From: Planctomycetota bacterium
GTDB lineage: Bacteria; Planctomycetota; UBA8108; UBA1146
Direction: 5' to 3'
Assembly: GCA_012960845.1 (NCBI GenBank)
Contig: DUAN01000026.1
Coordinates: forward strand, 1 to 41,338
Length of the DNA: 41,338 nucleotides
Part shown: positions 33,353-41,338 of the stretch, piece after piece
Numbering within the stretch: the first letter of the stretch is position 1
Layout of the letters: each line of letters starts with the position of its first letter
The notes under the pieces: generated by a model
What the model was told of the DNA's origin: nothing
Database searches by the model: none
What the model saw: only the letters and a program-made list of their open reading frames with translations
Position numbers and translations under genes: made by a program

Positions 33353-36300
33353 TGTTGCGTCTCCGAAGTGCGTGAACCGATGTCCACCAGTGATGCAAAT
33401 ACCGGCACCACCAGCAGGGTCAGAAGGGTGCTCGCCATCAGGCCGCCGATCACCGTCAATGCCAGGGGAGCACGGATCTCGGAACCTTCTCCGCTACCAA
33501 GAATCATCGTGAGATGTTCTGTGCCAGGCAAACGAGAGAGCACTCCGGTGACCGGTATCAATGCCAGCACGGTGGTCAGGGTCGTCATCAGGATCGGCCT
33601 CAGTCGCTTGCGCCCCCCTTCGATGAGAGCATCATTCATCGTCATTCCATCGGAACGAAGTCGATTGACCTGATCGAGCAGGACGATGGCATTGTTCACC
33701 ACAATACCTGCGAGAACGATCATTCCGATCGATGTCATGACGGAGATGGGAGTGCCGGTGAGCCACAGGATGGGCACCACACCGACCACCGAGAGAGGGA
33801 TCGACAACAAGATCACCAGTGGTTGTAGCAGCGATTCGAATTGTGAGGCCATGACGACGTACACGAGAAACACCGCCAGTGCCAATGCTGCGATGAGAGA
33901 CTCCAGTGACCTCTCCATCTCCTTCTTCTGCCCCACCACCTCGACTACTACATCTTCAGGAAGATCCAGTTCAGAATTGAGATCCGCCTCGATCATCTCG
34001 GCGACCCTACCCAGGTCAAATCCTGCCATCTGAGCCGACACCACCTTCGCTCGCTGTCGCCCGATTCGAAGGATCTCCGATGGCCCCTCCTCGATGGTCC
34101 AGCTTTCCAGTAACTCCTCCAGCGGAATACTGCGGCCGCTCGGGCCCACCGCCACTCCGGTCGCAAGGATTTCTCCGATACTTGATCGATCTTCTTTCCG
34201 TAACCGAACCCGGACATCGACTTGACGCTCTTGCCTTCGCAACCGCGTCGCTACTGTTCCAACATTCTTGCTTTGCAAAGCATCCGCGATCTCGCGAGTG
34301 CTGATGCCGAGTCGAGCCAGTCGCTCTCGGTCCGGTCGCAGATGGTATTCCGGGCTCCCCGGAGCAGTCGACGGCTGAACCTCGGAGACCAATCGGCTAG
34401 CGACGAGCCGCTCGGTGATTTCTCGTTCGATCTGCTCCAGCTCAGCACTATCTGGACCCCGTATCTCAACTTCCAGAGGAGCTCTCATCGAGAAGAGATG
34501 AGGCCTCTGCACGTGGATGATGGCATCGGGAAGATCGTCAGCCAGTGGCGCTATGCTGTCGATCAGTAGCTTTTCTGCAGTCGCTACATCGGTTCCATCG
34601 ACGGCGAGCACCAGTTCGATCCGTGCGGTGTGTTCTCCTTCGGCAGACGCTTCCACATCATCACTGTCTCGCCCGATTCTTGCGACCACTCGGTCCACTC
34701 CTGGTAAGGTGGCGATGCTGCGCTCCAGTTGCCTGACCCTCTCATCGGTCACATCGAGAGGAGTCCCCACCGGCAAAGAAATCTGCACCTCGATCTCGCC
34801 CCGGGCCACTCTGGGGATCAGTTCCGATCCGAGTTGGGGAATCAACAGCCCCGCCACCACCACTGCAACTAACGCCATGATCAGGATCGACACCCTGTGA
34901 TCGAGTGCCGATCGAATCCACCTGAGGTAAATCGTCTCGGTGTGCTGGATGATCCGACTCGCCACCCGCAAGGGGCCACCCGCCAGATGTCGGGATCGTT
35001 TCGCAATCGAAAAGAAGATCCGTAACGACACCAGCAGGATCAACTGAGCCACCGAGATCATGATTGACCCCACCCCGAGTAGCAGCAGTTCAACTCGATT
35101 ATGAAGCCATAGAGCGGGTCCCATCAGAGAGAAGAAGTTGATCTTCTTCTTCTTCTGATTCTCTCCCACCTGTGGAAGTTGCTCGACCCTCTCGATCAGC
35201 AGTTCTTCCCTGATCGCTGGAGCCCGTGCTGCGAGCATCGGAACCAGGGTCAGTGAGACCACCAGTGCCGCCAGCAATGATCCGACCACGGCGACTGCCA
35301 TGTCGCCGAAGACTTGACCTGCGAGGCCTTCGACGAAGACGATGGGGAAAAACACCGCAACCGTGGTCAGGGTCGATGCCGTCACCGCACCCGCCACTTC
35401 GGCTGCCCCTTCTACCGCTCCTCGAATCGGGTCTCCTGTCTCCTTCTGTTTGCGGAAGATCGATTCGAGTACCACGATGCTGGAATCCACCAACAGGCCG
35501 ATTCCCAGGGCCAGTCCACCCAACGACATGATGTTGAGGGATGTATCGGAGATGTAGAGCGGTACAAAGGTCACCACGATCGAGCAGGGGATCGCAATCG
35601 CCACCACCAGCGTGGTCGATAGCTTGCCGAGGAACAGGTAGAGGACCAGCATAGCCAGCAGCCCTCCCACCAGCGCCGTCTGCCGTAGATCATTGATGGA
35701 CCCCTCGATGAAATCGGCCTGATCGGAGAGCAAATCGATACTTGTTCCTGGCGGCAGCCATGAAGCCACGTGATCAGGCCGGCGAATGGCTCCACCACCT
35801 TGTTGTCCGAAACTGAATCCCCCTCGGCTCTCCTCGGCGACATCTTTTCCGGCACGTTTCTCCTGCCAGAGCTGGAGTTGCCGTTGTTCCTCGGCGGTCC
35901 CGAACACTCGTTCTCGAACGCGTTTCGAAACGGAGATGATGTTGGCATCTCCCTCCTTCAACACCTCGACAAACACCGCCGGTTGACCATCGATTCGAGT
36001 GATGACTCGGTCTTCCTGAAAAGATCGACGAACTTCTGCAACATCTCCAAGCCTGACCACCGAGAGTCCCTCGCGTAGTAGCGGGATGCTGAGAATGTCA
36101 TCCGAATCGACCACTTCATTTCGTACACGAAGGATGTAGTCGACATCCCCATCTTCCAGCAATCCGCTGGCCTGATCGAAGTTCTCCTCTGCAAGTCGCC
36201 TCGAGATCAACTCGATGGAAAGGCCACGGTTTCTGACCCGCTCCTCCGAGACCTCGACCAGGATCTCCTCTTCCAGACCTCCCCGAACTCGAACTGCGGC

Positions 36301-36840
36301 CACTCCTGGAACTGTTTCCAGCCGCCGCTCCACCTCTTCCTCGGCGAGAACTCGCAATCTCCCCAAATCCGCGGAACCGCTCAACCCAAAGAGCAGCACC
36401 GGATCGAGACGAGGGTCATAGCGGAGGATGCTGGGACTCTCCGCTCGTTCAGGGAGATTCGCCTGATCGAGTTTCTCACGGATGTCCTGGATCGCCTCGG
36501 CGAGATCCTGTCCCCAGGAAAACTCCAGGATGACATCACAGGTGCCGATCCTCGACAGCGATGAGATCCGGCGGAGTCCGCTCACCACCGAGAGAGATTT
36601 TTCTAGTCTTCGAGCGACCCGTTCCTCGACTTCCTCCGGAGCGGCTCCCTGAAGTTCGGTCCGGACAGTAATTGTGGGTCGGTCCACCTCGGGTAGCAGT
36701 TCGATGGGCAGTCGCATCAAGGAGACGATTCCAAAGACCACGATTGCCGAGGTGATCATGCAGAGTGCGATCGGCCGGCTCACGGCGCGTCCGATGATCT
36801 GGCTTGAAAGGGACGAAGGTAGATTCGATTCCGAATTCAT
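33349..36840 (-). CDS. RND efflux pump, inner-membrane subunit (first of two), enlarged
   Basis: This RND permease has 1163 residues, about 120 longer than usual. It begins RAVSRPIALCMITSAIVVFGIVSLMRLPIELLPEVDRPTI, as family members do, and has GIGLLVDSSIVVLES, LTTVAVFFPIVFVEGLAGQVFGD, GIVVNNAIVLLDQVNRLR and MTTLTTVLALIPV. The extra length comes from a loop near residues 310-345 (LWQEKRAGKDVAEE ... GGGAIRRP) and from a ~100-residue insert between the two halves (about 540-645) with a lysine cluster (NQKKKKINFF) and a strongly hydrophobic stretch (VELLLLGVGSIMISVAQLILLV) that may be an extra membrane helix. It is 17 nt downstream of the adaptor gene and overlaps the next pump by 4 nt. Two pumps behind one adaptor recall MdtB-MdtC. 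Confidence 0.92.
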   Translation of the reverse strand: MNSESNLPSSLSSQIIGRAVSRPIALCMITSAIVVFGIVSLMRLPIELLPEVDRPTITVRTELQGAAPEEVEERVARRLEKSLSVVSGLRRISSLSRIGTCDVILEFSWGQDLAEAIQDIREKLDQANLPERAESPSILRYDPRLDPVLLFGLSGSADLGRLRVLAEEEVERRLETVPGVAAVRVRGGLEEEILVEVSEERVRNRGLSIELISRRLAEENFDQASGLLEDGDVDYILRVRNEVVDSDDILSIPLLREGLSVVRLGDVAEVRRSFQEDRVITRIDGQPAVFVEVLKEGDANIISVSKRVRERVFGTAEEQRQLQLWQEKRAGKDVAEESRGGFSFGQQGGGAIRRPDHVASWLPPGTSIDLLSDQADFIEGSINDLRQTALVGGLLAMLVLYLFLGKLSTTLVVAIAIPCSIVVTFVPLYISDTSLNIMSLGGLALGIGLLVDSSIVVLESIFRKQKETGDPIRGAVEGAAEVAGAVTASTLTTVAVFFPIVFVEGLAGQVFGDMAVAVVGSLLAALVVSLTLVPMLAARAPAIREELLIERVEQLPQVGENQKKKKINFFSLMGPALWLHNRVELLLLGVGSIMISVAQLILLVSLRIFFSIAKRSRHLAGGPLRVASRIIQHTETIYLRWIRSALDHRVSILIMALVAVVVAGLLIPQLGSELIPRVARGEIEVQISLPVGTPLDVTDERVRQLERSIATLPGVDRVVARIGRDSDDVEASAEGEHTARIELVLAVDGTDVATAEKLLIDSIAPLADDLPDAIIHVQRPHLFSMRAPLEVEIRGPDSAELEQIEREITERLVASRLVSEVQPSTAPGSPEYHLRPDRERLARLGISTREIADALQSKNVGTVATRLRRQERQVDVRVRLRKEDRSSIGEILATGVAVGPSGRSIPLEELLESWTIEEGPSEILRIGRQRAKVVSAQMAGFDLGRVAEMIEADLNSELDLPEDVVVEVVGQKKEMERSLESLIAALALAVFLVYVVMASQFESLLQPLVILLSIPLSVVGVVPILWLTGTPISVMTSIGMIVLAGIVVNNAIVLLDQVNRLRSDGMTMNDALIEGGRKRLRPILMTTLTTVLALIPVTGVLSRLPGTEHLTMILGSGEGSEIRAPLALTVIGGLMASTLLTLLVVPVFASLVDIGSRTSETQQ

Positions 36841-36849
36841 CGGCGGGAT

Positions 36850-36868
36850 ACAGGGACCTAGCCCCTGT
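36850..36868 (-). other. Hairpin at the adaptor stop codon, before the first RND pump
   Basis: ACAGGG and CCCTGT pair around GCTAGGT on the mRNA strand; the loop holds the adaptor's TAG stop and the stem ends 9 nt before the pump start codon. No good ribosome-binding site is visible for the pump, so the hairpin may affect re-initiation. A 6-bp stem could also be chance. Confidence 0.3.
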
Positions 36869-38171
36869 CCTCCTCTTCGAAGGTCGCTTTCTTCTCCTCG
36901 ACAATCGTCTCATCTTCGAGACTGACGTCTTCCACGGAATCACCATCTCTCAATCTCGCCTGGCCCCGGACCACGATTCTGTCCTTGATGGTGATCTGTG
37001 GAACTGAAGAGAGCACTTCGAGTTGATCCTCCGTTTGAAGGCCCGGATCGATCTCCACTCGCACCGCCTTGTTCTCACGAACGATGAATACGATCGAACG
37101 ATTACCCTCGAACAATCTCGAGTTCTTGGGAACAAGAAGTGCATTTTCGTGGATTCCCAGTATCAAGGTACAGGTCGCAAATGCTCCCGGCAGCAGGTGC
37201 TGATCGGGGTCATCGACCTCGACCCGGACCCGGATGGTGCCCTCGGTGGAATTGACCGCAGGACTGATGGCAGTGACCGTACCCTGGAAGGTGCGACCAC
37301 GAGCCGTTTCAGATGTCACAATCGCCTCCAGGCCCAGACGCAGTTCGCTGAGACGGCTCTGTGGGACACGGAGCCATGCCAGAAGCGGTTGGCTTCTCAT
37401 CACGGTCGCCACCTTGGCTCCCGTAGCGACATGCTCACCCGGCCGCAGGTCGATCATCTGAATCCGACCATCAAAGGGGCTGACGATTGCCGATCTCGAT
37501 CGATCGAGACGAGCCATTTCCAGGGCGAGCTCCGCTTTCTCCACTCCCTGCTTCTCGATGGCGAGGGTCAAATCCATCTTCTCGAGAGTGTGTTTCGACT
37601 TCTCATGGTTGATTCGAGCTTCTTGCTCGGCATAGCGACTCGCTTCGAGGGTTTCTTCCGATGCCAGTCTCCCCGCATCCCCATCGAATAGGTTCTCGAG
37701 CCGCTGGCGCTCTGCCTTGGCCCGATCGAGGGACACCTGTGCCAACTCCGCTCCGCTGGCCACTTCCTTGAGTGTCAGTCTGGCACTGCCGAGCCGATGG
37801 GTCGCTTCTGCAAGAAGGATCTCCTTTTCTCGAATCGCAAGATCCAGATCGGTCGGATCGAGGCGAAGAATCAGCGTACCTTCACTGACCGAGGCTCCTT
37901 CATCGAAGGGAACCTCCGTGACGACCCCGGAAACGCGCGTGGTGAGGTCGACCCGATCGAGAGCTTCCAGGTCGGTGCTGATGGAGAGGGTTTGTTGCAC
38001 CGAATCAAGCCAGCAGGTCGCAGTCTCTACCGGGGCAATGCGCTCGGCACTTTTCTTATTCGACGCGGCACCACCCATTTCAAAATTGCCGGAACATCCT
38101 GACAACCAGATGAATAGTAGCGTGATCTTGAGAGCGTAGGAGAAGGGGTGGGAATCGCTGAAGTTCTTCAA
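36858..38171 (-). CDS. RND efflux periplasmic adaptor (membrane fusion) lipoprotein
   Basis: This 437-residue HlyD/AcrA-type adaptor links an RND pump to an outer-membrane channel. The signal ends in a lipobox (TLLFIWLSGC, cysteine at residue 26). Domains follow: a lipoyl half (VSGVVTEVPFDEGASVSEGTLILRLDP), a long coiled-coil hairpin (about 105-230, EKEILLAEATHRLGSARLTL ... KMDLTLAIEKQGVEKAELALEMA), the second lipoyl half (SAIVSPFDGRIQMIDLRPGEHVATGAKVATVM), a beta-barrel (VRVEVDDPDQHLLPGAFATCTLI) and a membrane-proximal domain (LLVPKNSRLFEGNRSIVFIV). The only usable start is TTG 38171. The end is highly acidic (EKKATFEEEDRG). It is the first gene of the adaptor-pump-pump operon. Confidence 0.9.
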   Translation of the reverse strand: MKNFSDSHPFSYALKITLLFIWLSGCSGNFEMGGAASNKKSAERIAPVETATCWLDSVQQTLSISTDLEALDRVDLTTRVSGVVTEVPFDEGASVSEGTLILRLDPTDLDLAIREKEILLAEATHRLGSARLTLKEVASGAELAQVSLDRAKAERQRLENLFDGDAGRLASEETLEASRYAEQEARINHEKSKHTLEKMDLTLAIEKQGVEKAELALEMARLDRSRSAIVSPFDGRIQMIDLRPGEHVATGAKVATVMRSQPLLAWLRVPQSRLSELRLGLEAIVTSETARGRTFQGTVTAISPAVNSTEGTIRVRVEVDDPDQHLLPGAFATCTLILGIHENALLVPKNSRLFEGNRSIVFIVRENKAVRVEIDPGLQTEDQLEVLSSVPQITIKDRIVVRGQARLRDGDSVEDVSLEDETIVEEKKATFEEEDRG

Positions 38172-38524
38172 AGAAATGAGTATCCATCCATCCGGGCCAG
38201 GGTAGTGCGGGAGTACCCAGACCTGACAACATGACCAGAATACAAATTGCCCGGTTCAGATCATGGTGTCAACAACATGTGACCCCAATTGGCACCTTCA
38301 TCGACGCTGCCCACCTCGACTGGCCCGCTTCATTTCATGAACCAACGGTGATGCGCAGCCCACGGAACGTCGGCAACAAGTGCAGGATCGCAAAGCAGCG
38401 AGCAGTGAGAGGTTCCAGCACCCACCCACTCCAACGTGATGAGCTGCGATTTCCCGCTCAATTCGAATTCCCGCTCCATTCGAATTCCCGCTCCATGCGA
38501 TTTCGCTCCAGGTCTTCCCATCCA
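38172..38524. other. 353-nt spacer with a 17-nt tandem array, no gene seen
   Basis: The region between the RND adaptor start and the end of the small membrane protein gene holds no convincing frame on either strand. Open frames there are rich in R, C and W and cross the repeats. It should carry the promoter of the RND operon. The only structure I see is the 17-nt array at 38447-38511. Confidence 0.65.
38447..38511 (+). repeat. 17-nt tandem repeat, nearly four copies
   Basis: Units of consensus CGAATTCCCGCTCCATT start at 38447 (variant CGATTTCCCGCTCAATT), 38464 and 38481, followed by a decayed fourth copy (CGATTTCGCTCCA) from 38498. The array ends about 14 nt beyond the stop of the membrane protein gene on its downstream side, and does not match the 14-nt units elsewhere. 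Confidence 0.88.
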
Positions 38525-38917
38525 TCAACCCAACTCCTTCAGGTGGATGGCTGCCGCAATAAAAAGCGATCCCATGGCTGTCGCAGCCAGTCCCATCCAT
38601 CGGTGACCTCTCTCTCCGTAGATCTTCACTCGTAACCGCACCAGTTGCCTGGGCCACCAGCAAAGGAACAGGCTCTTGATCGCCGTGGCCCATGCCATCA
38701 GCCGGATCAATCCAGCCACATCTGCTCCGACTGTTGCATCCTCGAACAGCACCAGCAGCGCTGCGACCAGCCACAAGTATCCGAGGGAGCGCAACCAGAG
38801 CTCATCATCGGAGATCGAGATGTACCAACGAGCGACTCGATCCGGCTGGAAGAGCATCGGGAGCCCCAGCAGAAGTTGTACGGTTCCGACCAACAAACTG
38901 AAGCTGATGAGATCCAT
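38525..38917 (-). CDS. Small polytopic membrane protein of unknown function
   Basis: I do not recognise a named family. The 130-residue protein has about four hydrophobic helices: LISFSLLVGTVQLLLGLPMLF, LRSLGYLWLVAALLVLF, LIRLMAWATAIKSLFLCWW and MGLAATAMGSLFIAAAIHL. Between them are QPDRVARWYISISDDELW and RQLVRLRVKIYGERGHRW. The start at ATG 38917 places the first helix at the N terminus; the open frame extends 36 codons upstream but without a hydrophobic start. It is divergent from rarD with 94 nt between. It looks like an inner-membrane protein with no catalytic motif. Confidence 0.65.
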   Translation of the reverse strand: MDLISFSLLVGTVQLLLGLPMLFQPDRVARWYISISDDELWLRSLGYLWLVAALLVLFEDATVGADVAGLIRLMAWATAIKSLFLCWWPRQLVRLRVKIYGERGHRWMGLAATAMGSLFIAAAIHLKELG

Positions 38918-39011
38918 GCTGATCCACCCATCCTTGTAATGAAATGGCCACGAGCAGACTTTCCTCACCGCACCGAAGCCCTTTCGGTGGAATCCCCTGC
39001 TACAAGGATGG

Positions 39012-39929
39012 ATGGTACGCAACATGAAAGCCGGTGAACACCAACAAGATCCCTCTCGGGCGACACTCGGTGTCGTCGAAGGGATCGGTGCCTATCTCTG
39101 GTGGGGGTTACTCACCACCCTTTACTTCCACTGGATGAAACGCACCGACCCGCTCGAACTGGTCGCCTGGCGAGTTCTCGGGGGCTTGCCGGTGATGCTG
39201 GTGGTGGTTCAGATCCGCGGTGAGATGCCACTGCTTCGCAAAATTCTGCGCGATCGTCGTGCTGTCTTCGCCCTGTTCATCTCGGGACTGCTCATCCTGT
39301 TGAACTGGCTCACCTTCATCTTCTCTGTCTTGAATGAACGCATCACCGAGGCGAGCCTCGGTTATTACATCAACCCCCTCGTCTCGGTGGCCCTTGGCGC
39401 CATCTTTCTCGGTGAACGGCTACGACCTTTGCAGTGGCTTGCCGTCGGCCTCGCTGGAATGGCGGTCATGCTGCTGGCCCTCACCAGCGGATCGTTGCCG
39501 TGGATCAGCCTGGTTCTGGCCTTCTCCTTCGGCGGCTACGGGCTGGTGCGCAAGCAGGTCAAGGCAGAATCAGAGGTGGGACTCTGCATCGAGATGCTAT
39601 TGCTACTGTTACCGATGCTGGCTCTTCAGGTTTGGCTCACTGCATCGGATCGAACCATCTTCCTCACCGATGCTCCCCTGACATGGGGGTTACTGATCGG
39701 CGGGGTGGTCACGGTGGTTCCGCTGATTCTCTTCTCCCGATCCGCCAGAAAGTTACGTCTCGCCACCGTCGGCTTGCTGCAATACATCGCTCCATCGGCA
39801 CAGTTGTGCGTGGCAGTCTGGCTGGTCGGAGAAGTGATCGGAGATCGCTGGCCGGCATTGATCCTGATCGGGCTGGCGGTGCTTCTCTACAGTTTCGATT
39901 CGATCCGAGCCCACCGAAACCGACCCTGA
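39012..39929 (+). CDS. rarD: RarD-like EamA/DMT family transporter
   Basis: The 305-residue permease has ten predicted helices in two EamA halves. RarD hallmarks are GIGAYLWWGLLTTLYFHWMKR (after an N-terminal lead), ELVAWRVLGGLP, LLILLNWLTFIFSVLNERITEASLGYYINPLVSVALG, FLGERLRPLQWLAV, WISLVLAFSFGGYGLVRKQV, VTVVPLILFSRSARKLRLATVGLLQYIAP, and LYSFDSI. The superfamily exports metabolites or drugs; E. coli RarD is annotated as a chloramphenicol-sensitive protein without a proved substrate. ATG 39012 has AAGGA just upstream; ATG 39024 is an alternative. It is followed after 177 nt by moxR. Confidence 0.9.
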   Translation: MVRNMKAGEHQQDPSRATLGVVEGIGAYLWWGLLTTLYFHWMKRTDPLELVAWRVLGGLPVMLVVVQIRGEMPLLRKILRDRRAVFALFISGLLILLNWLTFIFSVLNERITEASLGYYINPLVSVALGAIFLGERLRPLQWLAVGLAGMAVMLLALTSGSLPWISLVLAFSFGGYGLVRKQVKAESEVGLCIEMLLLLLPMLALQVWLTASDRTIFLTDAPLTWGLLIGGVVTVVPLILFSRSARKLRLATVGLLQYIAPSAQLCVAVWLVGEVIGDRWPALILIGLAVLLYSFDSIRAHRNRP

Positions 39930-40106
39930 TTCGCTTCGAACCATTCCAATTCTTCGGGATATCGCTCCTTGCCCTGTTGTCGAGGTGCGGCATCATGTGG
40001 GGCGTGTTGGCCCGCAACATGAAACGAGCCACTCACATTCCTGAAATCGATCAGCTGCAAGAGCAGTGCGCTCAGCATTACCCGAATTGCAACTCGAGGA
40101 GGCCAC

Positions 40107-41111
40107 ATGACCAAGGGATCTTCCATCCAGGGGAGCCCCAGCACCCGATCATCCGCTTTCGCAGATTCCGTTCGAAGCCATGTCGAGAAGACCGTGGTCG
40201 GACTCGATCTGGTGGTGGAGCGCACTCTCATCTCACTGCTGACCGGTGGCCACCTGCTGCTGGAAGGGGTACCGGGAACCGCCAAGACTCTGATGGTGCA
40301 ATCGGTAGCACACGCCATCGAACTCGACTTTGGCCGCGTCCAGTTCACCATCGACCTGCTGCCTTCCGATATCGTTGGATCGGAGATCCTCGACAAGGAC
40401 AGCGGCGAGTTCCGCATTCACAAGGGTCCCATCTTCGCCAATCTGCTGCTCGCCGACGAGATCAATCGCGCATCTCCCAAGGTCCAGTCCGCTCTACTGG
40501 AAGCGATGCAAGAACGAAGAGTCACCATCGGTGACAACACCTTTTCTCTTCCGTCACCATTTCTTGTCATCGCAACTCAAAACCCTGTCGAACAGGCAGG
40601 AACTTTTGAACTGCCAGAAGCACAGCTCGATCGCTTTCTGATGCGACATCGACTGACCTACCTCGACCCCGAGGATGAAACGGAAGTGCTGCGCAGGGCG
40701 CTCAAGTTGAAACTGAAGCGAGGAGACGACGGCGGTGCCATGCCGATGACCGCCTTCGATGCCATCGAGAAGACCGCCCCCCAATCGGTGGCCGATCTCA
40801 CCTCCGCGATGGAGCAGGTCCTGGAAGTGCATGTCAGCGAGGTGTTTGTTCGTCACTGCGTCGATCTGGTCAACCGGACCCGCGATCACGTCGATATCGA
40901 ACTGGGCGGATCTCCACGGGCTGGAATTGCACTGGTCACCGCTTCTCGTGCGCGCGCCTACTTACATGGCCGTGACTACGTCGTGCCAGAAGACATCTTT
41001 GCCCTCGCAGAAGACATCGTGCTGCACCGGATTCGCCTCTCCTACGAGGCGGTCGCACGAGGACGCACCGGTGAACAGGTGCTGGCAGAAATTCTCGATC
41101 AACTGTCCTGA
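40107..41111 (+). CDS. MoxR family AAA+ ATPase
   Basis: The 334-residue AAA+ protein has Walker A EGVPGTAKT (~ residues 52-60), Walker B LLLADEINRASPKVQSALLEAMQE, sensor 1 FLVIATQNPVEQAGTFELPEAQLDRF with its arginine finger, and a C-terminal lid with the sensor 2 segment GGSPRAGIALVTASRARAYLHGRDYVVPEDI. MoxR proteins act as chaperones that assemble or insert metal into enzyme complexes, usually with VWA and DUF58 partners. The start has GAGGAGG five nt upstream. The stop overlaps the DUF58 start (TGATG), the usual MoxR-DUF58 arrangement, so the operon continues beyond the window. Confidence 0.93.
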   Translation: MTKGSSIQGSPSTRSSAFADSVRSHVEKTVVGLDLVVERTLISLLTGGHLLLEGVPGTAKTLMVQSVAHAIELDFGRVQFTIDLLPSDIVGSEILDKDSGEFRIHKGPIFANLLLADEINRASPKVQSALLEAMQERRVTIGDNTFSLPSPFLVIATQNPVEQAGTFELPEAQLDRFLMRHRLTYLDPEDETEVLRRALKLKLKRGDDGGAMPMTAFDAIEKTAPQSVADLTSAMEQVLEVHVSEVFVRHCVDLVNRTRDHVDIELGGSPRAGIALVTASRARAYLHGRDYVVPEDIFALAEDIVLHRIRLSYEAVARGRTGEQVLAEILDQLS

Positions 41112-41338
41112 TGGGGGCCGCCGTGGATGTGACTCACCCATCTCTTCCGCCGCCGGAAGCACTCGCACACCACGAGTTCGAGATGGTGGTGCGCAAGCTC
41201 GCCGATGATCTCGCTCACGGTTCCGATGCCAGCGTATTTGTCGGCAGCGGTCTGGAGTATGCGCAATCGAGACCCTACAGCCCCGGAGATCCGATCCAGC
41301 AGATGGACTGGAAGGTCTCTGCCCGGACAGGCGAGCCG
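41111..41338 (+). CDS. DUF58 domain protein, 3' truncated by the window
   Basis: The first 76 codons are present. ATG 41111 overlaps the moxR stop by one base (TGATG), so translation is coupled. The text ... HHEFEMVVRKLADDL, then SVFVGSGLEYAQSRPYSPGDPIQQMDWKVSARTGEP matches the DUF58 hallmark (GxGxEFxxxRxYxxGDxxRxIDWxxSAR), with Tyr for Phe and Gln for Arg at two of its positions. DUF58 proteins accompany MoxR and often have N-terminal membrane helices. None is seen here, so this looks like the soluble form starting directly with the conserved domain. Confidence 0.88.
   Translation, partial: MGAAVDVTHPSLPPPEALAHHEFEMVVRKLADDLAHGSDASVFVGSGLEYAQSRPYSPGDPIQQMDWKVSARTGEP

Noticed and set aside
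38172-38524. A protein-coding gene in the spacer beside the RND operon
   Set aside because: All frames are short, cross the 17-nt array and have biased composition with no start context.

Overview
The window is compact, gene-dense bacterial DNA of moderately high GC. It fits a Planctomycetota genome, most likely one of the marine lineages rich in secreted proteins. The evidence is type I dockerin repeats of the form GDxNxDG...NVADAI, FG-GAP/VCBS proteins with an ASPIC/UnbV domain, a DUF1573 protein, a PDZ plus alpha/alpha-toroid protein, a MoxR-DUF58 gene pair, and many secreted or lipoprotein genes of a diderm cell. No rRNA, tRNA, insertion sequence, phage or CRISPR array is visible. The lineage is an inference from domain content.

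Layout. 3-2663: 3' part of a CRTAC1-like FG-GAP/ASPIC protein. 2667-4612 (minus): the translation factor EttA, preceded by a 75-codon selenoprotein gene of the SelW/Rdx family whose in-frame UGA a normal gene caller reads as stop. 4733-6783: M20 dipeptidase and pirin, overlapping by 4 nt. 6790-9707 (minus): TrkA-TrkH potassium uptake. 9960-11369: SurA-like prolyl isomerase whose 3' end runs through a 14-nt tandem repeat into the antisense of a LolA-like gene. 11067-13355 (minus): LolA-like protein and S41 protease. 13356-13685: repeat-filled spacer, then cutC, then an arginine-rich-tailed protein. 15694-16791 (minus): DUF1573. 16865-19210: PDZ/toroid protein and a cohesin-like plus dockerin protein. 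19261-26139 (minus): a same-strand run of a VCBS-dockerin protein, DUF3293, possibly a small ORF, RecQ, RmuC and a zinc-metallopeptidase-like lipoprotein. 26358-28894: M42 aminopeptidase and an Omp85-type barrel. 28923-30236: aat and DUF488, divergent. 30296-38171 (minus): an RND efflux operon with one adaptor and two different pumps. 38525-39929: a small membrane protein divergent from rarD. 40107-41338: moxR and the start of a DUF58 gene.

How the genes work together. The clearest units are TrkA/TrkH (cytosolic gating protein and membrane pore), the adaptor-pump-pump operon (probably a heteromeric MdtABC-like exporter lacking a local outer-membrane channel), recQ-rmuC (DNA metabolism) and moxR-DUF58 (AAA chaperone and its partner). 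SurA-like, LolA-like, S41 and Omp85-like proteins all concern the periplasm or outer membrane.

The most notable observations are the unannotated SelW-like selenoprotein with a plausible bacterial SECIS hairpin, and a set of short tandem repeats (units of 10, 12, 14 and 17 nt) in spacers and at one gene end. Two of these arrays, about 2.4 kb apart, share the same diverged 14-nt unit. One array has a unit length that is not a multiple of three and sits inside the 3' end of an open frame, so its copy number decides where the protein ends.
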